Assembly: GCA_015490465.1 (NCBI GenBank)
Contig: WFXS01000056.1
Coordinates: forward strand, 1 to 42,576
From: Caldifarciminota bacterium
GTDB lineage: Bacteria > Hydrothermota > Hydrothermia > LBFQ01
Direction of reading: 5' to 3'
Length of the DNA stretch: 42,576 bases
In this document: one piece after another, positions 1-8,281 of the stretch
How the letters are laid out: each line of letters starts with the position of its first letter
Numbering within the stretch: the first letter of the stretch is position 1
The notes under the pieces: model-generated
Database searches by the model: none
Told to the model about the DNA's origin: nothing
The model's input: only the letters and a program-made list of their open reading frames with translations
Program-made: the position numbers and the translations under genes

Positions 1-74
1 TCCCTCTTCAGGGGCAGAGCCGCCCACCAGCTACCTTCCAGCTCAACCGTTTGCGACAGAAGATATATGAACAT
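1..74 (-). CDS. 5' end of an unknown, probably exported protein (cut by window edge)
   Basis: Only the first 24 codons are visible, beginning MFIYLLSQTVELEGSWW, and the gene continues off the left edge. The start is supported by TAAAAT eight bases upstream, the spacing seen at many other starts here. The first seven residues are hydrophobic without a basic n-region, like several exoproteins in this window. Its upstream DNA (AACATAAGGT...TGATATACATG) is recognisably related to that upstream of gene A2, so it probably sits where another cassette member once began. Function unknown. Confidence 0.5.
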   Translation of the reverse strand, partial: MFIYLLSQTVELEGSWWAALPLKR

Positions 75-82
75 AAGGTTAA

Positions 83-88
83 ATTTTA
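83..88 (-). promoter_or_regulatory. -10 hexamer TAAAAT of the left-edge gene
   Basis: TAAAAT lies 8 bases before the ATG at 74. It overlaps the stop codon of the short remnant ORF at 86-175. Confidence 0.5.
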
Positions 89-175
89 AGATTGAATTGA
101 TATACATGGATATACATGCAAGTGATCAAAATTAACTGTGCGTATAGCGAAGAAGGAGACCACTAACGGCAGCAC
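86..175 (-). pseudogene. 5' remnant of a B-type exoprotein gene
   Basis: A 29-codon ORF starts at GTG, 10 bases after the stop of gene A1 and behind the strong ribosome site TAGGAGGT. It reads VLPLVVSFFAIRTVNFDHLH and then stops. The first dozen residues match the start of gene B (VLPLAVSFFATR) at 15790 and of the remnant at 16450-16536. It looks like the beginning of a B gene whose body has been lost. It might still yield a short hydrophobic peptide, but nothing else supports that. Confidence 0.55.
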
Positions 176-208
176 GTTTCACCTCCTACCTCACGAGATA
201 TATCGGGC
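140..208. repeat. 69-bp cassette repeat, copy 1 (diverged)
   Basis: This segment (GTAGCGAAG-type start to ATATATCGGGC) recurs at 15755-15823 and 16501-16569. It contains the last codons of an A gene, the stop, a Shine-Dalgarno site and the first codons of a B gene. This copy differs from the other two at a few positions. Confidence 0.85.
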
Positions 209-830
209 TTAGCTCTATCTCGTATTCGTAGGTTCCAAAGGTGTCAGCAAGGGGTATAATAGCCCATCTCATGGGAACAAAGCCACTTTTCTTACCGTCC
301 TTCCCCCATGCCCAGCAGGCCGGGGAGCCTCCCTCGTTCCATATCCACCCAGGGGGATTATAAACATCAAACACCTCTTTTAAGGTATCAAGGTCTATCC
401 GTATTTCTATCCACGATGTGTCAAGAATTTGGTTTCGCACTATGAAGCCTCTGCAGTAGCGCCTATAGACTACCAATCCCCATATGTTGTATCTTCCCTT
501 CCCCCTGATATAAAAGACGAGATACCTACCCCAGTCAAGAAGGTCAAGGGGATAGCCTCTGAGATCAGATGCCATACCGGGCATAAGAAGTTCCGTTCTC
601 CAGCTCTTATCTTTGTACTCCCACACCCCCTTTAGATGCAGGGCCTTGTAGTCATCTACGATCCTGTACTCGCCGTCGGGTACGGGTATGCTATCACTCA
701 AGGGTAAAGTATCAAAGTTGGCTATCTCCCAGCCTCCGTACTCGTATTTCACTGCACCTACGGCCTTAAGTATGCTGTCCATCTGTTTGCTCTCGTCAAG
801 ATCGGCGAAGAGATAAACAAAAAGCAACAT
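186..830 (-). CDS. A1: unknown tryptophan-rich 214-residue protein, paralogue of 15801-16445
   Basis: I do not recognise the family. The protein begins MLLFVYLFADLDES, a short hydrophobic stretch that could be an export signal, and ends YEIELSPIYLVR. It has about ten tryptophans and no obvious catalytic motif. It is about 91% identical to A2 (20 differences in 214). The ORF track starts 15 codons earlier at 875. I prefer 830 because it matches the A2 start and has TAAATA seven bases upstream. The stop TAG is part of a ribosome site (TAGGAGG) for the downstream B remnant, so A and B genes were originally a translationally coupled pair. A secreted or envelope protein is a guess. Confidence 0.75.
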   Translation of the reverse strand: MLLFVYLFADLDESKQMDSILKAVGAVKYEYGGWEIANFDTLPLSDSIPVPDGEYRIVDDYKALHLKGVWEYKDKSWRTELLMPGMASDLRGYPLDLLDWGRYLVFYIRGKGRYNIWGLVVYRRYCRGFIVRNQILDTSWIEIRIDLDTLKEVFDVYNPPGWIWNEGGSPACWAWGKDGKKSGFVPMRWAIIPLADTFGTYEYEIELSPIYLVR

Positions 831-1055
831 AAGGTCATATTTAAAGGGTGAACCGATATGCGTGCAGGTGGTCATACTGGCCGTGTAGCGAAGCAGATAA
901 CCGATGTGTGAAAGGTTGTGAGGCCTAAATCGCTTCCGGAGAAACTTTAAGATCCCAAAGTGAAGATCACCTTATCAGCATAATACAGACCTCAGCCACG
1001 TCCGTTTTAATATCGTAGCCATATCGGACACAAAACGGGAGTAGAATATCCATCC
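831..1055. other. Intergenic region with a decayed cassette remnant and the nuoJ promoter
   Basis: From 831 to about 894 the DNA still aligns with the region upstream of A2, including a CCGTGTAGCGAAG end, but the short ORF found there is broken. From 895 to 1041 I see no gene, hairpin or repeat. The end carries the nuoJ -10 hexamer. Confidence 0.5.
1042..1047 (+). promoter_or_regulatory. -10 hexamer TAGAAT of nuoJ
   Basis: TAGAAT is followed by 8 bases and the ATG at 1056. There is no Shine-Dalgarno site and no clear -35 box. Confidence 0.55.
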
Positions 1056-1550
1056 ATGACGGAAGTCCTGATGTGGTTTTTTGCTTTACTGGCCATAATA
1101 GGGGCCTTCACGGTGGTACTCAACCCCAACCCCTTCTACGGGGCTATGGGACTGCTTTTGAACTTCTTATCCATAGCGGGTATGTACATGCTCCTGCAGT
1201 CCCCCGTACTCTCCCTCCTTCAGGTTATAGTGTACGCCGGTGGTATAATCGTCTTCTTCCTGTTCGTTATCCTCCTCCTTCACCTGCGCAGGCCCCTCGC
1301 CGACCGCGACTCCTCCCTCAAAGGGGTTATCGCCGTGGCCTTGGCCGTCGTATTCGCCGTAGTTGGGGTCTCGGCCCTCTTCATATATCCGATGAACGGC
1401 TTCTACATGGCGTACGTTACGGCAAAGGATATAGGCCAGTACATGCTCACCGACGGCCTGTTCGCCTTTGAGCTGTCCTCCTTCCTGCTTCTGGTGGGCG
1501 TGGTCACCGCAATAGCCATCGTAAAACTTTACAGGGAGGAAGAGAAATGA
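1056..1550 (+). CDS. nuoJ: NADH-quinone oxidoreductase subunit J
   Basis: This 164-residue membrane protein has the usual five hydrophobic segments of NuoJ (roughly 1-20, 27-47, 53-75, 89-110, 137-157). It has the conserved NPNPFYGAMGLLLNFLSIAGMY region near the N terminus and VIVYAGGIIVFFLFVILLL in helix 3. NuoJ is part of the membrane arm of complex I and helps couple quinone reduction to ion pumping. It overlaps nuoK by four bases (ATGA). The rest of the complex I operon is absent: nuoJ has its own promoter and the pair is followed by potassium transport genes, so the other subunits must lie elsewhere. Confidence 0.93.
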   Translation: MTEVLMWFFALLAIIGAFTVVLNPNPFYGAMGLLLNFLSIAGMYMLLQSPVLSLLQVIVYAGGIIVFFLFVILLLHLRRPLADRDSSLKGVIAVALAVVFAVVGVSALFIYPMNGFYMAYVTAKDIGQYMLTDGLFAFELSSFLLLVGVVTAIAIVKLYREEEK

Positions 1551-1852
1551 CACCGGTATTCGTAATCTCTCTGGCTCTCATAATGTTTGCCATAGGGCTG
1601 TTTGGAGTCCTTTTCAGGAAGAACTTCATCGTAATCCTCATGAGCCTTGAGCTCATGCTAAACTCCTCCAACCTCGCCATAGTTGGGGCATCCCAGATGT
1701 TCGGGGAGCAGGGGGTTCAGGGACACTTCCTGGTCCTCATGATCCTGATCATAGCCGCCGTTGAGGTAGCGATTGGGCTGGCCATAGCCGTACACATGGC
1801 CCGGACGGCCGACACCGTTGAAGTGGACTCCCTTTCGGAGCTGCCCAAATAA
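1547..1852 (+). CDS. nuoK: NADH-quinone oxidoreductase subunit K
   Basis: This 101-residue protein has three transmembrane helices and the two buried glutamates expected of NuoK: Glu35 in SLELMLN and Glu73 in AAVEVAIG. These belong to the ion-translocation path of the complex I membrane arm, and NuoK is homologous to MrpC of Na+/H+ antiporters. The length is typical. The start overlaps nuoJ (ATGA) and the stop TAA touches the TTG start of ktrB, so nuoJ, nuoK and the potassium system are probably one transcript. Confidence 0.93.
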   Translation: MTPVFVISLALIMFAIGLFGVLFRKNFIVILMSLELMLNSSNLAIVGASQMFGEQGVQGHFLVLMILIIAAVEVAIGLAIAVHMARTADTVEVDSLSELPK

Positions 1853-3175
1853 TTGAGGAGACTCCCCCCAGCAGCGGCCCTGTTTCTGGGTTACTTTATA
1901 GTATCGGCAATTGGAGGGGTTCTGCTCTATCTCCCCCCTATGCATACGGGTGGAGTCTCCCTTCTTGATGCCCTGTTTACGGCCACGTCCGCCGTGTGTG
2001 TTACGGGGCTGATAGTGGTTGATACGGCCACGGCGTGGACCTTCTGGGGAAAGCTGGTCATCGCCCTACTGATACAGATCGGTGGCCTCGGTTACATGAC
2101 CCTCGGGGCGATACTCTTCGCAGCGATCGGCTCCAAAGGTTCCCTCCACGCCCGGAGGATGTTAGCGATGAGCCTTGGGTCCTCCACCCTCTCCGGTATT
2201 CTGGGCGTAGCGCGGAAGGTCGTTCTCGTGGCCGTTCTTATAGAGGTGGTCGCCCTCGTCCCCCTCTGGATGGTCTTTGGCCTGAGATACGGCCCCGTTG
2301 TGGGTTTCGGCCACGCGCTGTTTCACAGTATAAGCGCTCTGAACAACGCCGGCTTCTCAACCTTCTCAAACAGTCTGATGGACTACGCCGGGAATCCCGT
2401 TGTAAACGTGGTTATCGTTTCCCTTATAGTGATAGGGGGGATAGGTTTCAAGGTCTGGATGGACGTATATAACCGCGCTATCGGAAGCGTAAGCCGATTT
2501 GACCTGCACGACCGCATCGTGTTTATGGCCACCGCCGTTCTGATCCTTGGAGGTTTTGTTCTCTTCCTTATACTGGAGCCTTCCACACAGGGGAAGGTAT
2601 GGGAAGCCCTGTTTGCGGCCGTTACGCCGAGAACTGCGGGTTTTAACACCGTGGATTACGCCTCCCTATCCCCCTTCGGAAAACTACTGACCACAACCCT
2701 CATGTTCGTAGGTGGCAGTCCCGGAGGTACGGCCGGAGGGATCAAAACAGTTACGACCTTCATAATACTGATATGGTTGATCAACACCCTTCAGGGTAGA
2801 AGAGACGTTTTCGTGTTCCGCAGGACTATACCGCAGGACACGGTAATAAAGGCGTTCCAGACCTTCATCCTCGCCATAGCCGTTCTGTGGGTGTGGGTAC
2901 TTCTCCTATCCCTGACGGAGAGGGATGTTGTACACAGGGTAGGTTTTTTGAACTTCCTCTTTGAGGTAGTCTCAGCCTTCGGAACCGTGGGCCTGTCCAC
3001 GGGCAGCCTGACGAAGGCCAACGTAAGTCTGGTCGCAGACTTCTCCGTCGCCGGTAGAATACTGACGATGCTGGCCATGATCATAGGGAGGGCCGGATAC
3101 ATCGTCTTCGCCGCCTCTCTCATAAGGATGGCGCCCCTTCCGTACAGGTACGCCGAGGAGGAGGTTCTGGTCTGA
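1853..3175 (+). CDS. ktrB: Potassium uptake channel subunit, TrkH/KtrB family
   Basis: This 440-residue integral membrane protein has four M1-P-M2 repeats, each with a recognisable selectivity-filter segment: AVCVTGL, ALNNAGF, PRTAGFN and FGTVGLS. A glycine-rich segment GGSPGGTAGGIKT lies in the third repeat, as in KtrB/TrkH. The length fits KtrB better than the longer TrkH. The start is TTG directly after the nuoK stop (TAATTG). The stop overlaps the ATG of ktrA by one base. With KtrA it would form a nucleotide-gated K+ (possibly Na+-coupled) uptake system in the inner membrane. Confidence 0.92.
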   Translation: MRRLPPAAALFLGYFIVSAIGGVLLYLPPMHTGGVSLLDALFTATSAVCVTGLIVVDTATAWTFWGKLVIALLIQIGGLGYMTLGAILFAAIGSKGSLHARRMLAMSLGSSTLSGILGVARKVVLVAVLIEVVALVPLWMVFGLRYGPVVGFGHALFHSISALNNAGFSTFSNSLMDYAGNPVVNVVIVSLIVIGGIGFKVWMDVYNRAIGSVSRFDLHDRIVFMATAVLILGGFVLFLILEPSTQGKVWEALFAAVTPRTAGFNTVDYASLSPFGKLLTTTLMFVGGSPGGTAGGIKTVTTFIILIWLINTLQGRRDVFVFRRTIPQDTVIKAFQTFILAIAVLWVWVLLLSLTERDVVHRVGFLNFLFEVVSAFGTVGLSTGSLTKANVSLVADFSVAGRILTMLAMIIGRAGYIVFAASLIRMAPLPYRYAEEEVLV

Positions 3176-3864
3176 TGCAGGTAACGGTAATAGGTCTCGG
3201 AAGGTTCGGCAGCTCCCTCGCCGAGACCCTCATAGAGAGAGGACACGAGGTGGTCGTTATAGATAAGGACGAGAGGCTCGTCCAGAAGTTCGTTGGCAAA
3301 ACGGACACCGCCATAGTGGCGGACGCAACGGACGACACCGTCCTCCGCAGCCTGGGGGTTCAGGATATGGACGCCGTGGTGGTGGCCATAGGGGACGACG
3401 TGGAGGCCAGCGTCCTGGTGTGTATTAGCCTGATGGATCTCGGGGCGAAGAACATAATCGCCAAGGCCGAGGACGAAAAACACGCCCGGATCCTCAACCG
3501 GATAGGTGTCCAGAGGGTGGTGCAGCCGGAGAGGGACTCCGCCCTTCACGTTGCGGATCTCATATCTTACCCTACCCTTGCCGACAGGTTCAACATAAGC
3601 GAGGAACACGCCATAGTTGAAGTCAGAGCGCCTAAGAGCTTCGTGGGTAAGAGGATAAGGGAGCTGGACCTGAGACGGAGGTACAACGTTCTGGTGATAG
3701 GTATCCGTAGGAAGGAGGCCGTGTTTGACCAGAAGGGGGAGATAGTTGACCTGAAGGAGAGGTTCTTCGCGCCTCCGGATCCCGACGAGGAGATAACCGA
3801 CGGGGACGTACTGGTTCTCCTTGCCCCGGTTGACGTTATAGACGACATAGCCCGATGGGAATGA
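3175..3864 (+). CDS. ktrA: Potassium uptake regulatory subunit, TrkA/KtrA family
   Basis: This 229-residue cytosolic protein has one RCK_N Rossmann domain (GLGRFG at 7-12, acidic VVVIDKDE at the end of strand 2) and one TrkA_C/RCK_C domain (about 140-229). That single-unit layout is KtrA-like rather than the doubled TrkA of E. coli. It should assemble as a ring on KtrB and gate it in response to bound nucleotide. It is translationally coupled to ktrB (TGATG) and overlaps the DUF21 gene at its 3' end. Confidence 0.92.
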   Translation: MQVTVIGLGRFGSSLAETLIERGHEVVVIDKDERLVQKFVGKTDTAIVADATDDTVLRSLGVQDMDAVVVAIGDDVEASVLVCISLMDLGAKNIIAKAEDEKHARILNRIGVQRVVQPERDSALHVADLISYPTLADRFNISEEHAIVEVRAPKSFVGKRIRELDLRRRYNVLVIGIRRKEAVFDQKGEIVDLKERFFAPPDPDEEITDGDVLVLLAPVDVIDDIARWE

Positions 3865-4565
3865 TCCACGTCGTTACCCTTCTGCTGTCCCTCGCGGTTT
3901 CCATGCTTATGTCGTCGTTTGAGATGGCCTACGTCAGGAAGGCTCCCTTCTTTAACTCCGGTAAACTGGACAGCCTACTCCACGACCGCACGGGTGTACT
4001 GGCGACCGTCCTCTTCTGGAACACGGTGGCCCTCGTCTTCGGATCCATATCCCTGTACAACCTACTCCACAACTTTCCCGGTGCCATAGTCTGGTCCGGT
4101 ATTATCGCGGCCGTACTTTTCGCAGTAGTCGGAGACTTCATACCCAAACTGGCCGCCATAACTCACCTTGATCTCGTCTTCAAACTGGAACTCTATCCTT
4201 TCGTTTTCTTCTATTACCTATCCAGGGTCCTCCTCATAACCTTCGTCGCAGAGAGGATACTGCAGTCCAGATACAGCCGGGAGGAGGTTGTGGACATGAT
4301 AATGGCCTACCTGAGGGGCAGGGTGAGCGATGAGGATCTTAGGTTTGCCGGCAAAGCCATATCCTCCCTCTACGAGCCGGCATCAAAGTACGTACGTAAG
4401 GGGAAAGGGGAGTGTACGTGCGAATCCCCCTCTCCCACCGTCCTTGACGTCCTCAGGGTGATGCGGGAGAAAAGATGCACGGCCGTGAACGTAGGCGACG
4501 GCGTCTTTGAACTCCACGAGTACCTTAAATCCCTGGTCAGGGAGACCGTCTCCTCCTTAGAATAG
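3861..4565 (+). CDS. DUF21 (CNNM/CorC-type) membrane protein, shortened
   Basis: The N-terminal half resembles the DUF21 transmembrane domain of CNNM/HlyC-CorC proteins: SFEMAYVRK recalls the helix-1 motif, FWNTVALVFGS the NN-type helix, and VVGDFIPKLAA the GE.IPK motif. Proteins of this family are linked to Mg2+ or other cation transport. The C-terminal part, with a short cysteine pair (CTCES) and about 40 residues after it, is too small for the usual two CBS domains, so the regulatory part is reduced. I choose ATG 3861, which overlaps the ktrA stop as ATGA, over ATG 3855 of the ORF track. Last gene of the ion-transport operon. Confidence 0.75.
   Translation: MIHVVTLLLSLAVSMLMSSFEMAYVRKAPFFNSGKLDSLLHDRTGVLATVLFWNTVALVFGSISLYNLLHNFPGAIVWSGIIAAVLFAVVGDFIPKLAAITHLDLVFKLELYPFVFFYYLSRVLLITFVAERILQSRYSREEVVDMIMAYLRGRVSDEDLRFAGKAISSLYEPASKYVRKGKGECTCESPSPTVLDVLRVMREKRCTAVNVGDGVFELHEYLKSLVRETVSSLE
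4558..4563 (+). promoter_or_regulatory. -10 hexamer TAGAAT of radA
   Basis: TAGAAT spans the last codons of the DUF21 gene and ends 7 bases before the GTG start of radA. Confidence 0.5.
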
Positions 4566-4570
4566 GGATC

Positions 4571-5878
4571 GTGTACGTCTGTTCCGTGTGCGGGTACAGG
4601 AGCGTGAAGTACCTCGGAAGGTGTCCCAACTGCGGTGAGTGGGGGACCCTGAAGGCCGATGTCGGGGGAAAGGAAAGGGGGAAAAAGAAGGGAAAAGGTG
4701 TACCGGTGGTAAAACTTTCCGACATAGGAAAGGGAAGGTTCGTGAGGGTTCCGACGGGGATACCGGATCTGGATCGGGTCCTCGGGGGAGGTCTGGTATC
4801 CGGGAGCGTGGTACTTCTGGCCGGAAATCCCGGCGTAGGGAAGTCAACGTTGTTCCTTCAGGTGGCGGGGAACCTCGCCGAAAAGGGTAAGAGGGTCCTC
4901 CTCATATCGGCTGAGGAGTCTTCTGTTCAGGTCAAACATAGGGCCCAGAGACTCGGCACTTCCGACTCCGTTATGGTGGCCGAGGGGGAGAACCTGGATG
5001 CTCTGCTCTCCTCCGTACCGGAGGACGTGGACCTCGTGATGTTAGATTCAATACAGGCCGTTTACACCGAAGATCTGAACTCTCCCGCCGGGTCCGTTTC
5101 ACAGGTACGTTTCTGTGCCGACAGGCTGTTTCGCTTCGCGAAGGAGAGGAACGTAACCGTCCTGATGTCGGGACACGTCACCAAGACGGGGAACGTGGCC
5201 GGGCCGAAGGCCCTTGAACATATAGTGGACGTCGTACTCTACCTTGAGGGGGAGAAGGGTTCACCCCTCAGACTCCTGAGGGCGCATAAGAACCGGTTTG
5301 GCCCCACGGACGAGGTCGCCTTCTTTCAGATGACCGAAAGGGGTCTTGTCCCTATAGGGGACCCTTCCCTATTCTTCGCGTCGCCCGGTAAGGCTTCCCG
5401 TGTCGGGGTATCCTACGGTGTGATAACTCGCGGGAGTGTGAGGCTCGTCGTGGAGATCCAGTCCCTTGTCCATTACTCCTACTACCCCGTTCCCGTCCGC
5501 TACAGCATCGGCTACGACCATAAGAGGCTGGCCATAGTACTCGCCCTCATGGAGAAGAGGCTGGACGTCAAACTCGGCAAGAGGGACGTCTACCTCAACG
5601 TGAGCGGTGGCATCCGCATAGACGAACCTTACGCCGACATGGCCGTGGCAATTTCTCTCCTCTCCTCCGTCCGGAACTTTCCCGTGGATAACGCCGGTGT
5701 ATTCGTGGGAGAGGTATCCCTATCCGGGGAGTTCAGGGCGCCTCCGGACCTTCCTCTCAGGGTCGCCGAGGCGAGGAGACTTGGCTTCAGGAGGGTGTAT
5801 GCCCCTACGGAGGAGAAGTTTGACGGTATGGAGACCGTAACCGTACGGGATATGACCGACCTGTCGGACGTACTATGA
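4571..5878 (+). CDS. radA: DNA repair protein RadA (Sms)
   Basis: This 435-residue protein has the complete RadA layout: a C4 zinc finger (Cys4, Cys7, Cys18, Cys21), a RecA-like ATPase with Walker A GNPGVGKST at 85-93, the RadA-specific KNRFG motif at 240-244, and a C-terminal Lon-protease-like domain. RadA is a branch-migration motor that processes recombination intermediates. The start is GTG with a TAGAAT hexamer seven bases upstream. The 3' end overlaps that of truB by six bases on the other strand, so the genes converge with no terminator between them. Confidence 0.96.
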   Translation: MYVCSVCGYRSVKYLGRCPNCGEWGTLKADVGGKERGKKKGKGVPVVKLSDIGKGRFVRVPTGIPDLDRVLGGGLVSGSVVLLAGNPGVGKSTLFLQVAGNLAEKGKRVLLISAEESSVQVKHRAQRLGTSDSVMVAEGENLDALLSSVPEDVDLVMLDSIQAVYTEDLNSPAGSVSQVRFCADRLFRFAKERNVTVLMSGHVTKTGNVAGPKALEHIVDVVLYLEGEKGSPLRLLRAHKNRFGPTDEVAFFQMTERGLVPIGDPSLFFASPGKASRVGVSYGVITRGSVRLVVEIQSLVHYSYYPVPVRYSIGYDHKRLAIVLALMEKRLDVKLGKRDVYLNVSGGIRIDEPYADMAVAISLLSSVRNFPVDNAGVFVGEVSLSGEFRAPPDLPLRVAEARRLGFRRVYAPTEEKFDGMETVTVRDMTDLSDVL

Positions 5879-6715
5879 CACCGGCATCAACCTCTCCGGT
5901 TTTAAAATACCTCCGTTTACCCTTCCGACACCCACGAACCTGCCGTCAACGTACACCCTGTAGTGTCCCTCATCAAGGTCAACCCTTATCCTTCCGCCGT
6001 TCAAAAAGAGTCTGGCATCTCTCCCCTCAAGGTTAACCTTTCCCATCCAGTACAGGGCGTCCTTCACCCGTATCAGGTCGTCCCGTCCTATCTCCTCCGG
6101 GTGTCGGGCATCCTTCACGTGGAAGTTCCCTATGGAGAGCCTCCGCAGGAAGGTTAAGTACCCCACAGTTCCAAGTTCGTGGGCTATGTCCCGGCCCAAC
6201 GCCCTGACGTACGTACCGCTTCCCACCCTGCACCTGAAACGGATCCTGTCCCCCTCAACCGAAAGGACGTTAACACTCTCAACGTAAACCTTGCGGGGTT
6301 TTAACTCTATCTCCTCCCCCCGGCGGGCGAGGTCGTACGCCCGCTTCCCCTTCAGTTTGAGGGCCGAGAACTTCGGAGGAACCTGTTCAATATTACCGAT
6401 AAACTTCCTTACGACCCCTTCCACCTTTTCAACGGTTAACTCCGGGACGGGGGAGGTTTTTATTACTTCTCCCTCCGGGTCAAGGGTATCCGTCTCCTCA
6501 CCGAGTTTGAGGACGGCTTCGTACTCCTTCAGGAGGGGGCGGAAGAACTGGAAGAAGCGGGTCGCCCTGCCCACACCAACGAGAAGCAGACCGCTGGCGA
6601 AGGGGTCAAGGGTTCCCTCGTACCCCCCTCTCACCTTCAGGCGCCTCTGGATGACGTTCATGGCCTTCCGGGAGGTCCACCCCTCCGGCTTATCCACAAG
6701 AAAAAAACCCTCCAT
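5873..6715 (-). CDS. truB: tRNA pseudouridine(55) synthase TruB
   Basis: This 280-residue protein starts MEGFFLVDKPEGWTS and has the catalytic aspartate in EGTLDPFASG (Asp37), followed by the usual KEYEAVLKLGEETDTLDPEG and GSGTYVRALGRD segments. A short PUA-like region ends the protein. TruB makes pseudouridine 55 in the T-loop of tRNAs. The start has TATCAT nine bases upstream. The promoter lies directly behind the terminator hairpin of the gene at 6757-8250 (same strand). Confidence 0.95.
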   Translation of the reverse strand: MEGFFLVDKPEGWTSRKAMNVIQRRLKVRGGYEGTLDPFASGLLLVGVGRATRFFQFFRPLLKEYEAVLKLGEETDTLDPEGEVIKTSPVPELTVEKVEGVVRKFIGNIEQVPPKFSALKLKGKRAYDLARRGEEIELKPRKVYVESVNVLSVEGDRIRFRCRVGSGTYVRALGRDIAHELGTVGYLTFLRRLSIGNFHVKDARHPEEIGRDDLIRVKDALYWMGKVNLEGRDARLFLNGGRIRVDLDEGHYRVYVDGRFVGVGRVNGGILKPERLMPVS

Positions 6716-6724
6716 GGAGTGAAA

Positions 6725-6730
6725 ATGATA
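6725..6730 (-). promoter_or_regulatory. -10 hexamer TATCAT of truB
   Basis: TATCAT ends 9 bases before the ATG at 6715. The expected -35 position falls inside the terminator hairpin at 6732-6751. Confidence 0.4.
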
Positions 6731-6731
6731 A

Positions 6732-6751
6732 AGGGGGGCGTTCGCCCCCCT
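6732..6751 (-). terminator. G6/C6 hairpin terminator after the FG-GAP gene
   Basis: AGGGGGGCG-TT-CGCCCCCCT forms a nine-base-pair stem. On the minus strand it is followed by TTTATCATTTT. It lies 5 bases after the stop of the upstream minus-strand gene. Confidence 0.75.
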
Positions 6752-6756
6752 GCGGT

Positions 6757-8250
6757 TTACCTCTTTACGAACCTCACGCTCTTGCTGGCAAAGCGGACGA
6801 TGTAGACGCCCTCCGGAAGGTGGGAGAGGTCAACCCTCCTGCTTCCCTTTACGTAAGTCCTGAGTACGGCTCTACCCGTAGGGTCGTAAACTTTCAGGAC
6901 GTCTCCCACCTCGGAGGATACCAGTACGGCATCCCTCTCTATGCGGAGAGAAGAACCCGTGTTCCTGACCTCGGATACGTCCGTAGGATCGTCGTAAGCG
7001 AGGGGACACGTACCCCATACGACTATATGGCAGGAGTAGTCTCCTACGGCGAAGGCGAGGGATCCGGACAGTTTGAGGACTATAACCTCCGACGTTATGG
7101 AGTAGGGGGTGGTTCCGTACGTGCCGAGGAGGGTGAGGCTCAAACCGTCAACCAGACCCACGTTGTAGTCGCCAACGGGGGCGAGGACGTCGGGGAACCT
7201 GTCCCCGGTCAGGTCAACGAGCGTGGGCGGATAACCGGTCCCTTCGTTACCGTTCACACCGAAACCGCTCGTATTTCCGAGCAGTGAACCGTCCGTACCC
7301 TTGTATATGTAAAGCTCCCCGTCGTGTATCACCCAGACGTCGTCCCAGCTGTCGCCATCGTAGTTGGCGAGGGCCACGGGGGAACCGTTAGAGTATCCGG
7401 CCACCGTCCACAGCTGCACCCATCCGAGGAAGGAGCCTCTATATTCGTAAACCGAAACGGACGTTGACGTGGGGACGACGACCTCGTCGCTACCGTCCCC
7501 GTCCACGTCTCCGAGGGCCACGGTGTAATCCGGCCATATGTCTATGGACGAGGGTACTCCGGCGGAGAAGGAGCTGTGAAGGGTACCCGTACCGGCGTCC
7601 AGTACGTATATCTGCCCGTTGCTCAGGGGGTATACCACCTCCATATAACCGTCCCCGTCCACGTCTCCGAGGGCTGGAGCGTAGGCGTTTGCCGGGAGGG
7701 TGTACGTCCAGTGGGTGGTGTAGGTGGTAGCACATCCGTCAACCGAAACGGCCTGGTTTCCGAAAGAGGTATAAACCTCGGGGCATCCGTCCAGGTCCAC
7801 GTCTGCTATGGCGGGGGATGGATCACGGCCGTCGGGTTTATCGTACTGGTACACTGTAGCACCGTTGGTTATATCTATTACCTTGAAGTAGTAGTATCCG
7901 TTGGCGAAAACGAAGGCGTCCGACGCCGCCACGGAGGCTATGCCGGGAGAGGTGAAGTAATCCCCCCTGTTCTCCCATAGCGTATCTCTCGTTATTACGT
8001 CAAGCGCCATCACACCGTAAGCTGAAGACGATTGCTGAGCGCCGATGATATCAACGGCGTCGTCCCCGTTAGCGTACATGCCGATTATGCTCTCGTCTAT
8101 GGTGCCGTGAACGACGTCCCACATCCTGGTTATGGAGGCGCACTGGGCTGGCCACCTGTAAAAGCCCGTACGCCTGTAATCGTGCCTATACTGAGGCCAA
8201 GCCGTGCCTTCCGGCCCGTACAGACTCTGTGATAGTAGAATCCCTATCAT
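6757..8250 (-). CDS. Secreted FG-GAP/VCBS repeat protein with type IX-like sorting tail
   Basis: This 497-residue extracellular protein has several FG-GAP/VCBS repeats, visible as ALGDVDGDGYMEVVYP, ALGDVDGDGSDEVVVPT and ANYDGDSWDDVWV, which normally bind Ca2+ in a beta-propeller. The mature region starts near WPQYRHDYRRTG. The last 75 residues form a tail with VYDPTGRAV, LPEGVYIVRF and a basic end FVKR, as in type IX sorting domains. The N-terminal signal (MIGILLSQSLYG) is very short. An upstream in-frame RRIIRT could lengthen it but has no ordinary start codon. TATAAT lies seven bases before the ATG. Ligand unknown. Confidence 0.85.
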   Translation of the reverse strand: MIGILLSQSLYGPEGTAWPQYRHDYRRTGFYRWPAQCASITRMWDVVHGTIDESIIGMYANGDDAVDIIGAQQSSSAYGVMALDVITRDTLWENRGDYFTSPGIASVAASDAFVFANGYYYFKVIDITNGATVYQYDKPDGRDPSPAIADVDLDGCPEVYTSFGNQAVSVDGCATTYTTHWTYTLPANAYAPALGDVDGDGYMEVVYPLSNGQIYVLDAGTGTLHSSFSAGVPSSIDIWPDYTVALGDVDGDGSDEVVVPTSTSVSVYEYRGSFLGWVQLWTVAGYSNGSPVALANYDGDSWDDVWVIHDGELYIYKGTDGSLLGNTSGFGVNGNEGTGYPPTLVDLTGDRFPDVLAPVGDYNVGLVDGLSLTLLGTYGTTPYSITSEVIVLKLSGSLAFAVGDYSCHIVVWGTCPLAYDDPTDVSEVRNTGSSLRIERDAVLVSSEVGDVLKVYDPTGRAVLRTYVKGSRRVDLSHLPEGVYIVRFASKSVRFVKR

Positions 8251-8257
8251 AGTACGA

Positions 8258-8263
8258 ATTATA
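8258..8263 (-). promoter_or_regulatory. -10 hexamer TATAAT of the FG-GAP gene
   Basis: TATAAT ends 7 bases before the ATG at 8250. TTGTAG lies 18 bases further upstream, inside the end of the polX-like gene. Confidence 0.55.
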
Positions 8264-8281
8264 CGCCTGAAATATGTCAGC

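Noticed and set aside
7464-7735. Arg- and Pro-rich ORFs on both strands within the FG-GAP gene
   Set aside because: They are shadows of the repeated GDVDGDG coding sequence, without promoter or start context.
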